From Chitinophaga caeni (GTDB taxonomy: Bacteria; Bacteroidota; Bacteroidia; Chitinophagales; Chitinophagaceae), in contig NZ_CP023777.1 in NCBI RefSeq assembly GCF_002557795.1, forward strand, positions 434,001 through 498,000: 64,000 nt of DNA, in the 5' to 3' direction. The notes under the pieces are model-generated. The model was given only the letters and a program-made list of their open reading frames with translations, had not been told where the DNA came from and did not search any database. Of the stretch, positions 8,798 to 17,345 are shown one piece after another (position 1 is the stretch's first letter; every line of letters starts with the position of its first letter). The position numbers and the translations under genes are program-made.

Positions 8798-8911
8798 TGC
8801 CCCTCCAAGGTAAAATTTAAAATTAAACTGGGAAGTGCTAAAAAGTCTTGGTTAAATTCGATTGATCCGGAGCAATGGTTAAAAGAGATAAGGGGAGGTT
8901 ACGATGCATGA
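8798..8911 (+). pseudogene. Possible antitoxin remnant before the PIN gene
   Basis: A frame without an ATG runs out of the terminator T-run and ends LGSAKKSWLNSIDPEQ-WLKEIRGGYDA before TGA at 8909-8911. It overlaps the ATG of the PIN gene (8904) by 8 nt, as antitoxin-toxin pairs often do. Its N-terminal part is missing, replaced by the preceding gene's terminator. The antitoxin reading is inferred only from position, overlap and the decayed toxin. I do not recognise a family. Confidence 0.35.
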
Positions 8912-9372
8912 GGCTGTTTTATTAGATAGCAGTTTCTTTATTAGATTTTTAAATGATGCAGATCCGCTATTTAAAAATGCTGATGGCTATTCCAGGTATT
9001 TCCTTGAAAAAGAAATAACCATGCTGATTTCAACTATCAGCATAGCTGAATATTGTGTCGGGGGCGACTATAATGAATTACCATTGAGAAATTTACAGAT
9101 TATACCCTTCAACTTAGATCATGCCAAACAAGCGGGTGCTTATGCCAAGATTTGCTTTAAACAAAAAAATAATCTTCGATTAGATAATAGAAATATAATT
9201 CCAAACGATTCAAAACTATTTGCGCAAGCCGATATTGACAAAAGAATAAGTTATTATTTATCATCTGACACTTCTAGTTATACCCTTCTAAAAAAAGAAA
9301 TCAAGGCCAATTTTAAATTTTATAGACCTTCATATTCCCCATCACCAAACATTCGGGTTACTGGATCTTTAA
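8904..9372 (+). pseudogene. PIN-domain (VapC-like) toxin, frameshifted near its end
   Basis: The PIN-domain RNase fold is visible: LLDSSFFIRFLND (first Asp), ISTISIAEYCVGG (Glu), and a late acidic site in IIPNDSKLFAQADID. The in-frame ORF runs on to 9467 and would overlap the opposite gene by 85 nt. After codon AGA at 9324-9326, dropping one C (9327/9328) gives LHIPHHQTFGLLDL and a stop at 9370-9372, a typical PIN-toxin tail ending just before the convergent gene. The gene therefore appears to carry a +1 frameshift. The intact form would be about 155 residues. Together with the damaged upstream frame, this looks like a decaying toxin-antitoxin pair. Confidence 0.7.
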
Positions 9373-9382
9373 TAGCCTGCCT

Positions 9383-10327
9383 TCATCTATCGCACATCCG
9401 CTTCAAAGTATCCTTATATTCTTCCCACATTTGTACTAGCACCTCCGCCGCCGGGCGGATCGATTGAATCAACCCGCATACTTGCCCGATCTCCAGCTCA
9501 CCTTCGGCCAGGTCACCTTCAAACATGCCCTTTTTGGCCCTCGCCCTTCCTAATAATGCTTTCAACTCTTCTTCTGATGCACCGCGCAGTTCGGCCTCTT
9601 TTACTTTTGCAGCAAAGTCGTTTTTGAGCAAACGCACAGGCGCCAATTTTTTTAACGAAAGTAGCGTATCCCCTTCTTGCGCCTTGACAATAGCTTCTTT
9701 AAAATTTAAATGCGAGGAGGCTTCCGGTGTTGCAACAAACAGGGAACCCACTTGCACGGCATCCGCCCCCAGGGCTATAGCAGCCGCCATCGCCTTACCG
9801 CTAGCAATGCCACCGGCTGCAATTACGGGAATCCCAACGGCTTCACAAACACCGGGAATCAATACCATCGTAGTGGTTTCATCACGACCATTATGCCCGC
9901 CCGCTTCGAATCCTTCAGCCACAACTGCATCTACACCGGCTTCTTCACTTTTCTTCGCAAATTTGGCGCTGGATACTACGTGCACTACTTTGATCCCCGC
10001 TGCTTTCAACTTCCCGGTCCAGGTCTTAGGATTACCGGCAGATGTAAAAACAATAGGAACCTTTTCTTCTATAATGATATCCATCAATTGATCGATATCC
10101 GGGTACAATAAGGGTACGTTTACACCGAATGGCTTCGCCGTAGCTTGTTTACATTTTTGTATATGCTCGCGTAATACTGCCGGGTACATGCTCCCTGCGC
10201 CTATCAGCCCCAGGCCGCCGGCATTACTTACTGCCGAGGCCAAGCGCCAGCCGCTAGCCCAGATCATACCCGCTTGTATAATGGGATATTGAATATTAAA
10301 TAACCGGGTAATTCGATTTTGTTGCAT
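9383..10327 (-). CDS. Nitronate monooxygenase (2-nitropropane dioxygenase family)
   Basis: An FMN-dependent TIM-barrel enzyme of 314 residues that oxidises alkyl nitronates; FabK-type enoyl reductases share the fold. N-terminus: RITRLFNIQYPIIQAGMIWASGWRLASAVSNAGGLGLIG. Phosphate/FMN-binding elements: FTSAGNPKTW, VAEGFEAGGHNGRDETTT (with the active-site His), IPVIAAGGIASGKAMAAAIALGADAVQVGSLFVATPE. The C-terminal helices are complete. It sits 29 nt downstream of the nucleotidyltransferase on the same strand, so the two may be cotranscribed. Nitronate oxidase versus FabK-like reductase is not fully separable by eye. Confidence 0.85.
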   Translation of the reverse strand: MQQNRITRLFNIQYPIIQAGMIWASGWRLASAVSNAGGLGLIGAGSMYPAVLREHIQKCKQATAKPFGVNVPLLYPDIDQLMDIIIEEKVPIVFTSAGNPKTWTGKLKAAGIKVVHVVSSAKFAKKSEEAGVDAVVAEGFEAGGHNGRDETTTMVLIPGVCEAVGIPVIAAGGIASGKAMAAAIALGADAVQVGSLFVATPEASSHLNFKEAIVKAQEGDTLLSLKKLAPVRLLKNDFAAKVKEAELRGASEEELKALLGRARAKKGMFEGDLAEGELEIGQVCGLIQSIRPAAEVLVQMWEEYKDTLKRMCDR

Positions 10328-10356
10328 CTGCCAAATATAGGCAATTCACCTAAGTA

Positions 10357-11352
10357 TCAACCCAGGTCGATCTCGGTATTATCCCCGATATTCAAACTTT
10401 GGCTTAAGCCACGGATATTGGCATCACTCCCGATCAAGGAAGATTTCAAAACCACTTCGTACAGGTTACTATAAGACCCGATGATGGAATCTTTGACGAT
10501 AGAGTAGTTAACGACGGAATTATCGCCGATGGCAACATTCGGGCCGATGATGGCATTCTTAATATTACATCCTTCACCGATACTTACCGGTGGGATGATG
10601 ATTGTATTTTCAAAAGGAATAATTGGCGAACTATTATATGGACGATATTTTTTCAGCATGATGGCATTGGTCTCCAGCAAGGTATCTTTCCGGCCGCAAT
10701 CGAACCAGTTGGCCACTTTGAAAGCATGAAATTTCACGTCGCCTTGGATCATGCATTGCAATGCATCCGTAAGCTGAAACTCATCATGCGATTTAATCTG
10801 CTGCTTGTAATTCTCTTCCAGGCAATCGTATAATTGTTTCGTTTCCCTGATTTTATACAGTCCTACCAAAGCCAGGTTCGTCTTAGGTATCTGCGGCTTC
10901 TCGATAACACGGGTGATCGTTCCGGTATCATCCACTTCGGCAACCCCGAAATTCCTGGGATCGTCTACTTTTTTAACACCCAGTATGGAAGTCGGCGCAT
11001 CGATAACCTCTTTAAAATCGCATTCACAAATCGTATCTCCCAATACAATTAATATTTCATCATTCTTTACCACTTCACGGGTCAACAAGATCGCGTGACC
11101 GGTACCTTCCCTGGCATTTTGCTGTACGAAATGGCAAGTTAATTCCGGGTATCTTTTTTCAACATAATGTTGAATCTTCTCGCCGAGGTAACCTACAACG
11201 AAAACAAATTCGCGGATACCGGCTTCTACCAACTGATCCACGATAATGCTGAGGATCGTTTTTCCCGCCAATGGTATTAATGCCTTCGGTTGTGTGTATG
11301 TATGCGGACGTAGCTTGGTGCCAGCTCCAGCTACAGGTATAATTGCCTTCAT
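10357..11352 (-). CDS. Sugar-1-phosphate nucleotidyltransferase, RmlA-like
   Basis: The N-terminal nucleotidyltransferase domain (1-230) begins MKAIIPVAGAGTKLRPHTYTQPKALIPLAGKTIL, a variant of the GxGtRLrPlT pyrophosphorylase loop with Lys in place of Arg. EGTGHAILL and LGDTICECDF (metal Asp) follow. The C-terminal part has hexapeptide-like repeats (PVSIGEGCNIKNAIIGPNVAIGDNSVVNYSIV), a left-handed beta helix. This layout is typical of glucose-1-phosphate thymidylyl- or uridylyltransferase-like enzymes, some bifunctional with acetyltransfer. The nucleotide and sugar cannot be fixed. No cell-wall sugar operon is nearby. Confidence 0.85.
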   Translation of the reverse strand: MKAIIPVAGAGTKLRPHTYTQPKALIPLAGKTILSIIVDQLVEAGIREFVFVVGYLGEKIQHYVEKRYPELTCHFVQQNAREGTGHAILLTREVVKNDEILIVLGDTICECDFKEVIDAPTSILGVKKVDDPRNFGVAEVDDTGTITRVIEKPQIPKTNLALVGLYKIRETKQLYDCLEENYKQQIKSHDEFQLTDALQCMIQGDVKFHAFKVANWFDCGRKDTLLETNAIMLKKYRPYNSSPIIPFENTIIIPPVSIGEGCNIKNAIIGPNVAIGDNSVVNYSIVKDSIIGSYSNLYEVVLKSSLIGSDANIRGLSQSLNIGDNTEIDLG

Positions 11353-11542
11353 TTTTTGCAGTGAATTAGGTTTATTGTTGTATCAATAAATGATACGAAA
11401 AATCCTTATAAATTATAGTTCGTACCCTCCCAAGTACGAATCCAACAAGGGTGAAATTACTGTAAATTTAGGGAAACCATACTTTATGACCATTTATTAG
11501 GCTGATATTTTTGTGTGATTTCCATCGATCTACCCTCATATT

Positions 11543-11587
11543 AATAAAAAAAATAACCGTCCCGGCAGGAATTACCGGGACGGTTAT
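11543..11587 (-). terminator. Terminator of the seven-gene sugar-oxidation cluster
   Basis: A 13-bp stem ATAACCGTCCCGG (11553-11565) / CCGGGACGGTTAT (11575-11587) with a 9-nt loop. On the minus strand it is followed by a run of T. It closes the cluster whose last gene ends at 11601. The remaining 11353-11542 gap shows only a 7-bp TTCGTAC / GTACGAA hairpin (11419-11440). Confidence 0.93.
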
Positions 11588-11600
11588 AAATATCAAAAAA

Positions 11601-14600
11601 CTACTTAGATAATAATTGGAATGCCATGATTCCTAACGGCTTAGATTCAGATGGATCGGTAGGTTCGATTTCAATAAGCAAGGTACGTTTACCTTCTGCT
11701 AAAGCAGCAAATGTGAAGGTTACCTTGTTAGCTTCCATCGGCTTAACGTTCCCACTTCCGATCACGGCTTCACCTAAAGGCTCGGAGTTACCGTTAGATT
11801 CGGCAAATGCCTTCAGCCTGTAACCATGCTCCAGCGGCGCCTGTACGGAGTAGATGATCTCCAAACCGTTTACTTGCCCCAAATCAAGGTCTTTATAAAG
11901 CACTTCGCTCTTAGCACCCGGGATCAAGAAACGTTGGCCGTTATACTCGACAGCGGAGGCACCTTCAGCCTCTGAATAATTCGCAGCTTGGATTACTGGA
12001 GATTGCAATGTTGCAGCACCTGTACCAGTTAATGGTTTGATACCTACACCACCCTTATCGGTATAGCTGGCAAATAGGTAGAATACGCCGTTCGGCTTCA
12101 TATCTTTCGCGGAAACAGGCATCACTGTTCCGGCAACCGGTAAAGACTTCGGCTTATTCTTCGGATCTTCCCCTAATGAGAAGATGTATTCCACGATTTG
12201 TTTTGCATCGCCTTCACTCAAGTCCGGGTGAGCGCTCATCGCCGTTTCGCCCCAAACGCCACCGCCACCATGGATGATTTTTTCAACCAGGTACTTGCTG
12301 GAGTTGGGTTGTTCGCGATATTTATTTGCAACCAGCATAAATGCAGGCCCGATAGAGGTTTCATTTACCTTGTGACAAGTTTTACAATCCAAGGATTCCA
12401 TGATGCTTTTTCCTGCCACGGCACCCGAAATGATTTGGTGCCCTTGTGGTAAGGCAGCCTTGTCATGCCCTTCCATGTAATCGGTTTTCACGAAAACATT
12501 CGCAATATCTAACTGCCCGGCAGCGAGGCTCCCGTCTTCCTTATCGTTGATATCAACTGAATATTTGACAGCTTTGCCGGGGAAGTAAAATTGTTGGTTC
12601 CCATCGATCTTAACCGTAACATCCGGTGTTTCATTACCAGCGTACACTTTTACGGAGTTACTGCGAACATACGCGCCCTTATCATCATAAACCTCAACAT
12701 TTACATCGTATTCGCCTGGAACGTTAAAAGTATGTTCAACTTTGGGTTCTTCTGTAGAGGTTTTATTTCCACCACCGAAGTTCCATATGTATTTCAGTTT
12801 ATCGCCATCAGGATCGGAGGCTTTCACTTTCGCTACCATCTTGAAAGGTACAGCGCCGGTTAGCTTCTCTACTTCCATCGTAGCCACGGGTGCACGGTTG
12901 CCCCCGTTGTAATCGATACGGGCTAAACCGGCATCAGGGTTTTGAGAGAACCAGCCATTACCGTATTCCAGTACATACAATCTACCATCAGGCCCCATTT
13001 CCATATCGATCGGCGCGTTAAACTTAGTAGAAGGCATAAAGCGCTCCATCTTGGAGAAGTTGCCGTCTTTGTCCATCGTAACGGCCATGATCCAACCACG
13101 GATCCAATCGTAGATGAAAAGTTTGCCGGTATAATAATCGGGGAAACGTGTTTTTTCAGGATAAAATTCAGGGTAATAAACCGGGCCTGCTTCCGCGTTC
13201 CTACCTCCACTACCCACGATCGGGAACTCCGGTGACTCGGCATAAGGATACCAGATGAAAGCCGGGTGCGCGGGCGGTAATTCTTTCAAACCGGTATTGT
13301 TCTTGGAATCGTTGATCGGTTTTGCCGGGTCAAACGCCGGGCCGCTTACACCTGTTTCATAGTCGTAATCGCGGTACGGTTGGTTATTAGCGATGAATAA
13401 TGGATAACCGTAGTTACCCGGTTTCTTTGCTTGGTTAACTTCATCATACCCCCTCGGGCCACGATCCGGGTTGTCTTCGTTAGCATCAGGACCAACTTCG
13501 CCCCAATACAGGTAACCTGTTTTTTGGTCTACGGAAATACGGTAAGGGTTCCTGGTACCCATCACGTAAATTTCAGGCCTTGTTTTATCAGATTTACCCG
13601 GGAAGAGGTTCCCTTCTGGAATGCTGTAAGAACCATCTTCATTGACTTTAATCCTAAGAATTTTACCACGCAAATCGTTAGTATTTGCGGAAGAACGCCT
13701 GCCATCGTACTGCGTATGACCAGGGCGATCATCTAAAGGAGCAAAGCTCTTAGTAGTATATTTTTGGTTTGGCTCATCGAATGGCGTGGTGTTATCACCC
13801 GTAGAAAGGTATAATAAACCATTGGGTCCGAAAGCTAATGAACCACCTGTATGACAACAAATTTGTCTTTGTGAATAGAATTGTAAGATCATCTTCTCTG
13901 AAGACATATCAATCTTATCATCCTTATAAATAAACCTTGACAGGCGGTTTACCGAAGTATCTTTAGGAGAATAGAAAATATAGATAAAATTATTTTCCTT
14001 GAATTTAGGATCGGCAACGATCCCTAACACCCCTTCTTCCGCATTCACATTCGGGACATCCGTCTTATAATAAACATTTAAGAATCCTGCTTGGGAAAGC
14101 TTCTGCGTGGCGTTCTTAAACAACATGATTTCACCTCTTCTTTGTGCAACCAAGATATCCAGGTTAGGTAAAATCGTCATCTCGGTAGGCTCAAAGAACT
14201 GCCCGGTTACCAATTGTTGCTTGGTAAAACGATCTTCACTCGGCACTCGCAAAGTAGTAGCCTTGCTGTAATCCAAGTAATTATTTTCACCGATGGCATA
14301 CTTGATACCACCCAGGATATGTTGTAAGAATTTATCTTCAGTATAAGATGCTACCGTATGACCTAAAGCGGTATAAAACGCGCGGCCGCCATCGAAATCA
14401 TGGTACCAGCTCACGGGGTGATCTTTACCCATGGCGCCACCTTTATAGGTAGACTCGTCGAGGTTCATCAACACTTTTACATCCTTATTTAAATTCTTGA
14501 AATTATACCATTCATCGGTATGCTCCCAAGTATCTCCCAACATGCTGGTAGCGGGAAAATTCTTATCCGTGATGTGAATTGTTGCCTTGTGAACTCCCGG

Positions 14601-15011
14601 CGGGTGATTGGCAAACTGGGCGCCGGCTAACTTGTTATACCAACCCCATTCGTATTCCGTATCCGTAGCGGCGTGAATACCGACGTAACCGCCCCCGGCT
14701 TGGATATATCTTTCGAAATCCGCCTCTTGATAGTTATTCAATACATTCCCGGTAGTATTCAGGAAGATCACAGCGGCATATTGCTGTAAAGTATCTTCGT
14801 TGAATTTCGTGGCATCCGTAGTAGTATCCACCAGGAAACCATTCTCGTCACCTAGTTTTTGAATCGCTGCTATACCGGCCGGTATAGACTCATGATGAAA
14901 GCCTGCCGTTTTCGAAAAAACGAGCACCTTGGGTTTTCCTTCCCGTTTCTTAGAGCAACTCACCGAAACGACAACGATAGCCAATAGTAGAAGAACATAC
15001 AGTTTTTTCAT
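11601..15011 (-). CDS. Lipoprotein fusing ThuA, PQQ-type sugar dehydrogenase, PKD, cytochrome c and beta-sandwich
   Basis: 1136 residues. Residues 1-19 are a lipoprotein signal with Cys19 in VSVSC. 28-240: ThuA domain (VLVFSKTAGFHHESI, GGGYVGIHAATDTEYEW, GGRAFYTALGHT). About 265-700: six-bladed soluble glucose/sorbosone dehydrogenase propeller (FFEPTEMTILP, GVLGIVADPKF, HTGGSLAFGPNGLLYLSTGD, RNPYRISVD, GPDGRLYVLEYG). 707-790: PKD (DPDGDKLKYIWNFGGG). About 865-948: class I cytochrome c with CKTCH at 876-880 and a Met ligand in ETAMSAHP. About 1005-1134: a CBM6-like beta-sandwich (YSEAEG, YKDLDLGQVNGLEI). The propeller and haem suggest periplasmic sugar oxidation with electron hand-off. Last gene of the cluster, 75 nt after a ThuA gene. 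Confidence 0.92.
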   Translation of the reverse strand: MKKLYVLLLLAIVVVSVSCSKKREGKPKVLVFSKTAGFHHESIPAGIAAIQKLGDENGFLVDTTTDATKFNEDTLQQYAAVIFLNTTGNVLNNYQEADFERYIQAGGGYVGIHAATDTEYEWGWYNKLAGAQFANHPPGVHKATIHITDKNFPATSMLGDTWEHTDEWYNFKNLNKDVKVLMNLDESTYKGGAMGKDHPVSWYHDFDGGRAFYTALGHTVASYTEDKFLQHILGGIKYAIGENNYLDYSKATTLRVPSEDRFTKQQLVTGQFFEPTEMTILPNLDILVAQRRGEIMLFKNATQKLSQAGFLNVYYKTDVPNVNAEEGVLGIVADPKFKENNFIYIFYSPKDTSVNRLSRFIYKDDKIDMSSEKMILQFYSQRQICCHTGGSLAFGPNGLLYLSTGDNTTPFDEPNQKYTTKSFAPLDDRPGHTQYDGRRSSANTNDLRGKILRIKVNEDGSYSIPEGNLFPGKSDKTRPEIYVMGTRNPYRISVDQKTGYLYWGEVGPDANEDNPDRGPRGYDEVNQAKKPGNYGYPLFIANNQPYRDYDYETGVSGPAFDPAKPINDSKNNTGLKELPPAHPAFIWYPYAESPEFPIVGSGGRNAEAGPVYYPEFYPEKTRFPDYYTGKLFIYDWIRGWIMAVTMDKDGNFSKMERFMPSTKFNAPIDMEMGPDGRLYVLEYGNGWFSQNPDAGLARIDYNGGNRAPVATMEVEKLTGAVPFKMVAKVKASDPDGDKLKYIWNFGGGNKTSTEEPKVEHTFNVPGEYDVNVEVYDDKGAYVRSNSVKVYAGNETPDVTVKIDGNQQFYFPGKAVKYSVDINDKEDGSLAAGQLDIANVFVKTDYMEGHDKAALPQGHQIISGAVAGKSIMESLDCKTCHKVNETSIGPAFMLVANKYREQPNSSKYLVEKIIHGGGGVWGETAMSAHPDLSEGDAKQIVEYIFSLGEDPKNKPKSLPVAGTVMPVSAKDMKPNGVFYLFASYTDKGGVGIKPLTGTGAATLQSPVIQAANYSEAEGASAVEYNGQRFLIPGAKSEVLYKDLDLGQVNGLEIIYSVQAPLEHGYRLKAFAESNGNSEPLGEAVIGSGNVKPMEANKVTFTFAALAEGKRTLLIEIEPTDPSESKPLGIMAFQLLSK

Positions 15012-15086
15012 GGTAATGAGAAGTTTGTGTACGCTTAGTTGATTATAAATGAACGTGGAAAATACCAGCCTTATAAATTTAAGTGG

Positions 15087-15821
15087 TTATTTTGATTTAA
15101 AAGAATTTTTACCAAAAGCATATTGCAATCCACCCCAAAGATGTTGTAAAAACAACGGGTCATCATAAGATGCTTCCGTATGTCCCATAGCGGTATAAAA
15201 CATCCTGCCGCCTTCAAATTCCTGGCACCAAGCCAATGGATGTTCACGGCCATTCTTACCACCTTTGTAAGTAGATTCATCCAATAACATCAATATCCTG
15301 ATACCTGGACGGATATCCTTAAAATTATACCATTCGTCTTTCCTGATCCATTCTTTAGGCAGATGCGCCGTAGCGGGATGATCGGGATCTACAACACGGG
15401 TAGTCGCCACCTGTTGTTGCGGGTGATCCGTAAAATAAGCGCCTATAAAACGCCCGAACCAAGGCCAATCAAACTCGGTATCTGTTGCCGCATGCACGCC
15501 TACAAAGCCGCCACCTGATCTAATATATTGTTGGAAAGCCTCTTGCTGAACCTCATTGAAAATATCGCCCGTCGTATTCAGAAATACGACTGCTTTATAT
15601 TGTTTCAAACTTTTTTTATTGAAAACGGAAGCATCTTCCGAGGTATCCACATCGAAATGATATTTCTTACCGAGTTCAATAAAAGTCTTTTTCCCTACAT
15701 CGATACTACTATGGCGGAATCCAGCAGTTTTACTGAAGACCAAGATCTTGGGTTGTTTGACCGCGAAAGCGAGAAGGCTACAACAACAAAGCAAACAAGA
15801 AAAGAAGAATTGTTTATTCAT
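15087..15821 (-). CDS. ThuA-domain protein, exported
   Basis: 244 residues with a signal peptide (MNKQFFFSCLLCCCSLLAFA) and one ThuA fold: KILVFSKTAGFRHSSI, VVFLNTTGDIF, GGGFVGVHAATDTEFDW, EWYNFKD, and GGRMFYTAMGHTEASY. It closely resembles the first domain of the neighbouring fusion protein, so a domain duplication is likely. ThuA-like proteins have a class I amidotransferase-like fold and occur in trehalose/keto-sugar gene sets; the reaction is not established. Lies between the DUF1080 and fusion genes in the cluster. Confidence 0.9.
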   Translation of the reverse strand: MNKQFFFSCLLCCCSLLAFAVKQPKILVFSKTAGFRHSSIDVGKKTFIELGKKYHFDVDTSEDASVFNKKSLKQYKAVVFLNTTGDIFNEVQQEAFQQYIRSGGGFVGVHAATDTEFDWPWFGRFIGAYFTDHPQQQVATTRVVDPDHPATAHLPKEWIRKDEWYNFKDIRPGIRILMLLDESTYKGGKNGREHPLAWCQEFEGGRMFYTAMGHTEASYDDPLFLQHLWGGLQYAFGKNSFKSK

Positions 15822-15844
15822 CAGGATAAGAGTAGCTTGGAAAG

Positions 15845-15873
15845 AACAACGGCAACATGTTGTTGCCGTTGTT
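15845..15873 (-). terminator. Intercistronic hairpin between DUF1080 and ThuA genes
   Basis: A 13-bp stem (core CAACGGCAACA / TGTTGCCGTTG) with a 3-nt loop, in the 60-nt gap. On the minus strand it is followed only by CTTTCC, so it may attenuate rather than end transcription, or protect the upstream message. Confidence 0.5.
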
Positions 15874-15881
15874 TGATATCA

Positions 15882-16592
15882 TTATAATTGTTTTATCTTG
15901 ATATTGCGGTACCAAACCTTGTTGCCATGGTCTTGCAAAGCAATTTTCCCGGTATCATACACACCGAAGCCTGCCCAGTTTTTGAACTTGCTACCAGCTA
16001 CTAACTTGTTCCACTCGTCGGTTCCCATCGTAGTTTCAACAGTTTTTACGCCGTTCAGGTAGAAAGTAAGGTGCTTATTATTTTTAACGATACGCACTTT
16101 ATTCCATTGTCCCACAGGCTTGGTAGCCCTTTTAGGAGCAGGGATCAGATCGTAGAGATCGCCGGAATTGTGCTTGTAGATTTTACCATCGGGATGTTTG
16201 TCATCATCCAGCACCTGCATTTCTGGACCAGTCAAGTAAGTAGCGCCGTATTTAGGATCTTCATGTACGCTGAAGATGATACCGCTGTTACCGCCTTCGG
16301 AGATCTTCCACTCCAAAGTCAACTCGTAATTTGTATATTCATCGTTGGTAACGAGGTCGCCACCGTGGCTACCTTTTTGTTTATCGAGTACGAGGGCGCC
16401 GTCTTCGATTTTCCAAGCATCCCCAACATCAGATTTCAGGTAGCTATGCCAACCGTTGGTTGTTTTTCCATCGAACAATAAAACCCAACCTTGCTTTTTT
16501 TCTTTTTTGCTAAGTTTAGTTTTTTGCGCAACGGCAGTAGATACATACATGATAGCACCAAGAGCCAACGCAGTAGAAAAGAAACGTTTCAT
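15882..16592 (-). CDS. DUF1080 (3-keto-disaccharide hydrolase-like) protein, exported
   Basis: Start moved to 16592 because MKRFFSTALALGAIMYVSTAVAQ is a signal peptide; the open frame to 16646 is not a convincing N-terminus. The single DUF1080 domain shows WVLLFDGKTTNGWHSY, WKIEDGALVLD, GGDLVTNDEYTNYELTLEWKI, GGNSGIIFSV, GPEMQVLDDDKHPDG, VGQWNKVRIVKNN, HLTFYLNGVKTVE and ALQDHGNKVWYRNIKI. It likely hydrolyses or lyases keto-glycosides in the periplasm. Genomic partners are the Gfo/Idh, isomerase and ThuA genes. A 272-nt gap separates it from the cytochrome gene upstream, so it could have its own promoter. Confidence 0.92.
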   Translation of the reverse strand: MKRFFSTALALGAIMYVSTAVAQKTKLSKKEKKQGWVLLFDGKTTNGWHSYLKSDVGDAWKIEDGALVLDKQKGSHGGDLVTNDEYTNYELTLEWKISEGGNSGIIFSVHEDPKYGATYLTGPEMQVLDDDKHPDGKIYKHNSGDLYDLIPAPKRATKPVGQWNKVRIVKNNKHLTFYLNGVKTVETTMGTDEWNKLVAGSKFKNWAGFGVYDTGKIALQDHGNKVWYRNIKIKQL

Positions 16593-16864
16593 AATCGGAT
16601 ATTTTTTCCTGTTTTTGTGATTTTTATCATTAAGCTTCTCCTGCAATAAAAAAGCAACAGGAGCGAATTAAAAATCGTTAGAAAAGTATTGATAAAATTC
16701 GGTTTTGCATAACAATTAAGCGTCATTCATAATGCAGCCTTACCGTTCATCCCAAACCGGGCATTTGAACCCTAATAAAAAAGAAAAAACCTTAGCAATA
16801 CCCGTAAGTTTTACACAAAGAGAATCACTAAGATTTTTAAAATAATATAGATACTAAACGGCTC

Positions 16865-17266
16865 CTATTTAGCCGGGCCGTAAGTTTCCAAGATATGCTT
16901 GGCTACTTCTTTAGCATCATCTTCTGTAAAGTTGGAATGCGGCGCCATGGGAACTTCGCCCCAATTACCGCTCCCCCCGTTGATAATTTTATCTGCTAAG
17001 AATTTTACATTCTTGTCGTTCAATTCGTATTTAGCCGCGATATCCTTGAAAGAAGGACCCACCAATTTGCTTTCCGGTTTGTGACAAGTTTTACAATCGG
17101 AACCATCCATTAGTTCTTGGCCGCTTTGTTGCGGGGCCACCATGGAATGATCTTCTGCCGGGGCAATACCTGCACCCTCATCCTTTTTTTCTTCCTTGGC
17201 GCCACCACCACAAGCCGCCAGGAATAAGGCACTCAAAAAAAACGGTGCCAATAATCTTTTTCTCAT
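16865..17266 (-). CDS. Lipoprotein cytochrome c (c-551-like)
   Basis: 133 residues: lipoprotein signal with lipobox LAAC (Cys19), an acidic linker, and one class I haem-c domain with CKTCH and the distal Met in GEVPMAPHSNF. IDs of helices: LVGPSFKDIAAKY and DDAKEVAKHILETYG. Its sequence is very similar to the cytochrome domain inside the 1136-residue fusion at 11601. It probably carries electrons from the periplasmic dehydrogenase to the respiratory chain. Confidence 0.92.
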   Translation of the reverse strand: MRKRLLAPFFLSALFLAACGGGAKEEKKDEGAGIAPAEDHSMVAPQQSGQELMDGSDCKTCHKPESKLVGPSFKDIAAKYELNDKNVKFLADKIINGGSGNWGEVPMAPHSNFTEDDAKEVAKHILETYGPAK

Positions 17267-17316
17267 TGCTTGACTGTTTAATTACTGTATTGTAATAAAT
17301 ATCCTTACCATTTTTA

Positions 17317-17339
17317 CAGCCGGGATAATCGCCCGGCTG
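17317..17339 (-). other. Intercistronic hairpin before the cytochrome gene
   Basis: An 8-bp stem CAGCCGGG / CCCGGCTG with a 7-nt loop lies in the 79-nt gap. There is no T-run on the minus strand, so RNA processing or stabilisation is more likely than termination. Confidence 0.45.
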
Positions 17340-17345
17340 CTTATA

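Noticed and set aside
9383-9467. Genuine overlap of the PIN gene with nitronate monooxygenase
   Set aside because: The overlap disappears when the single-base frameshift is corrected.
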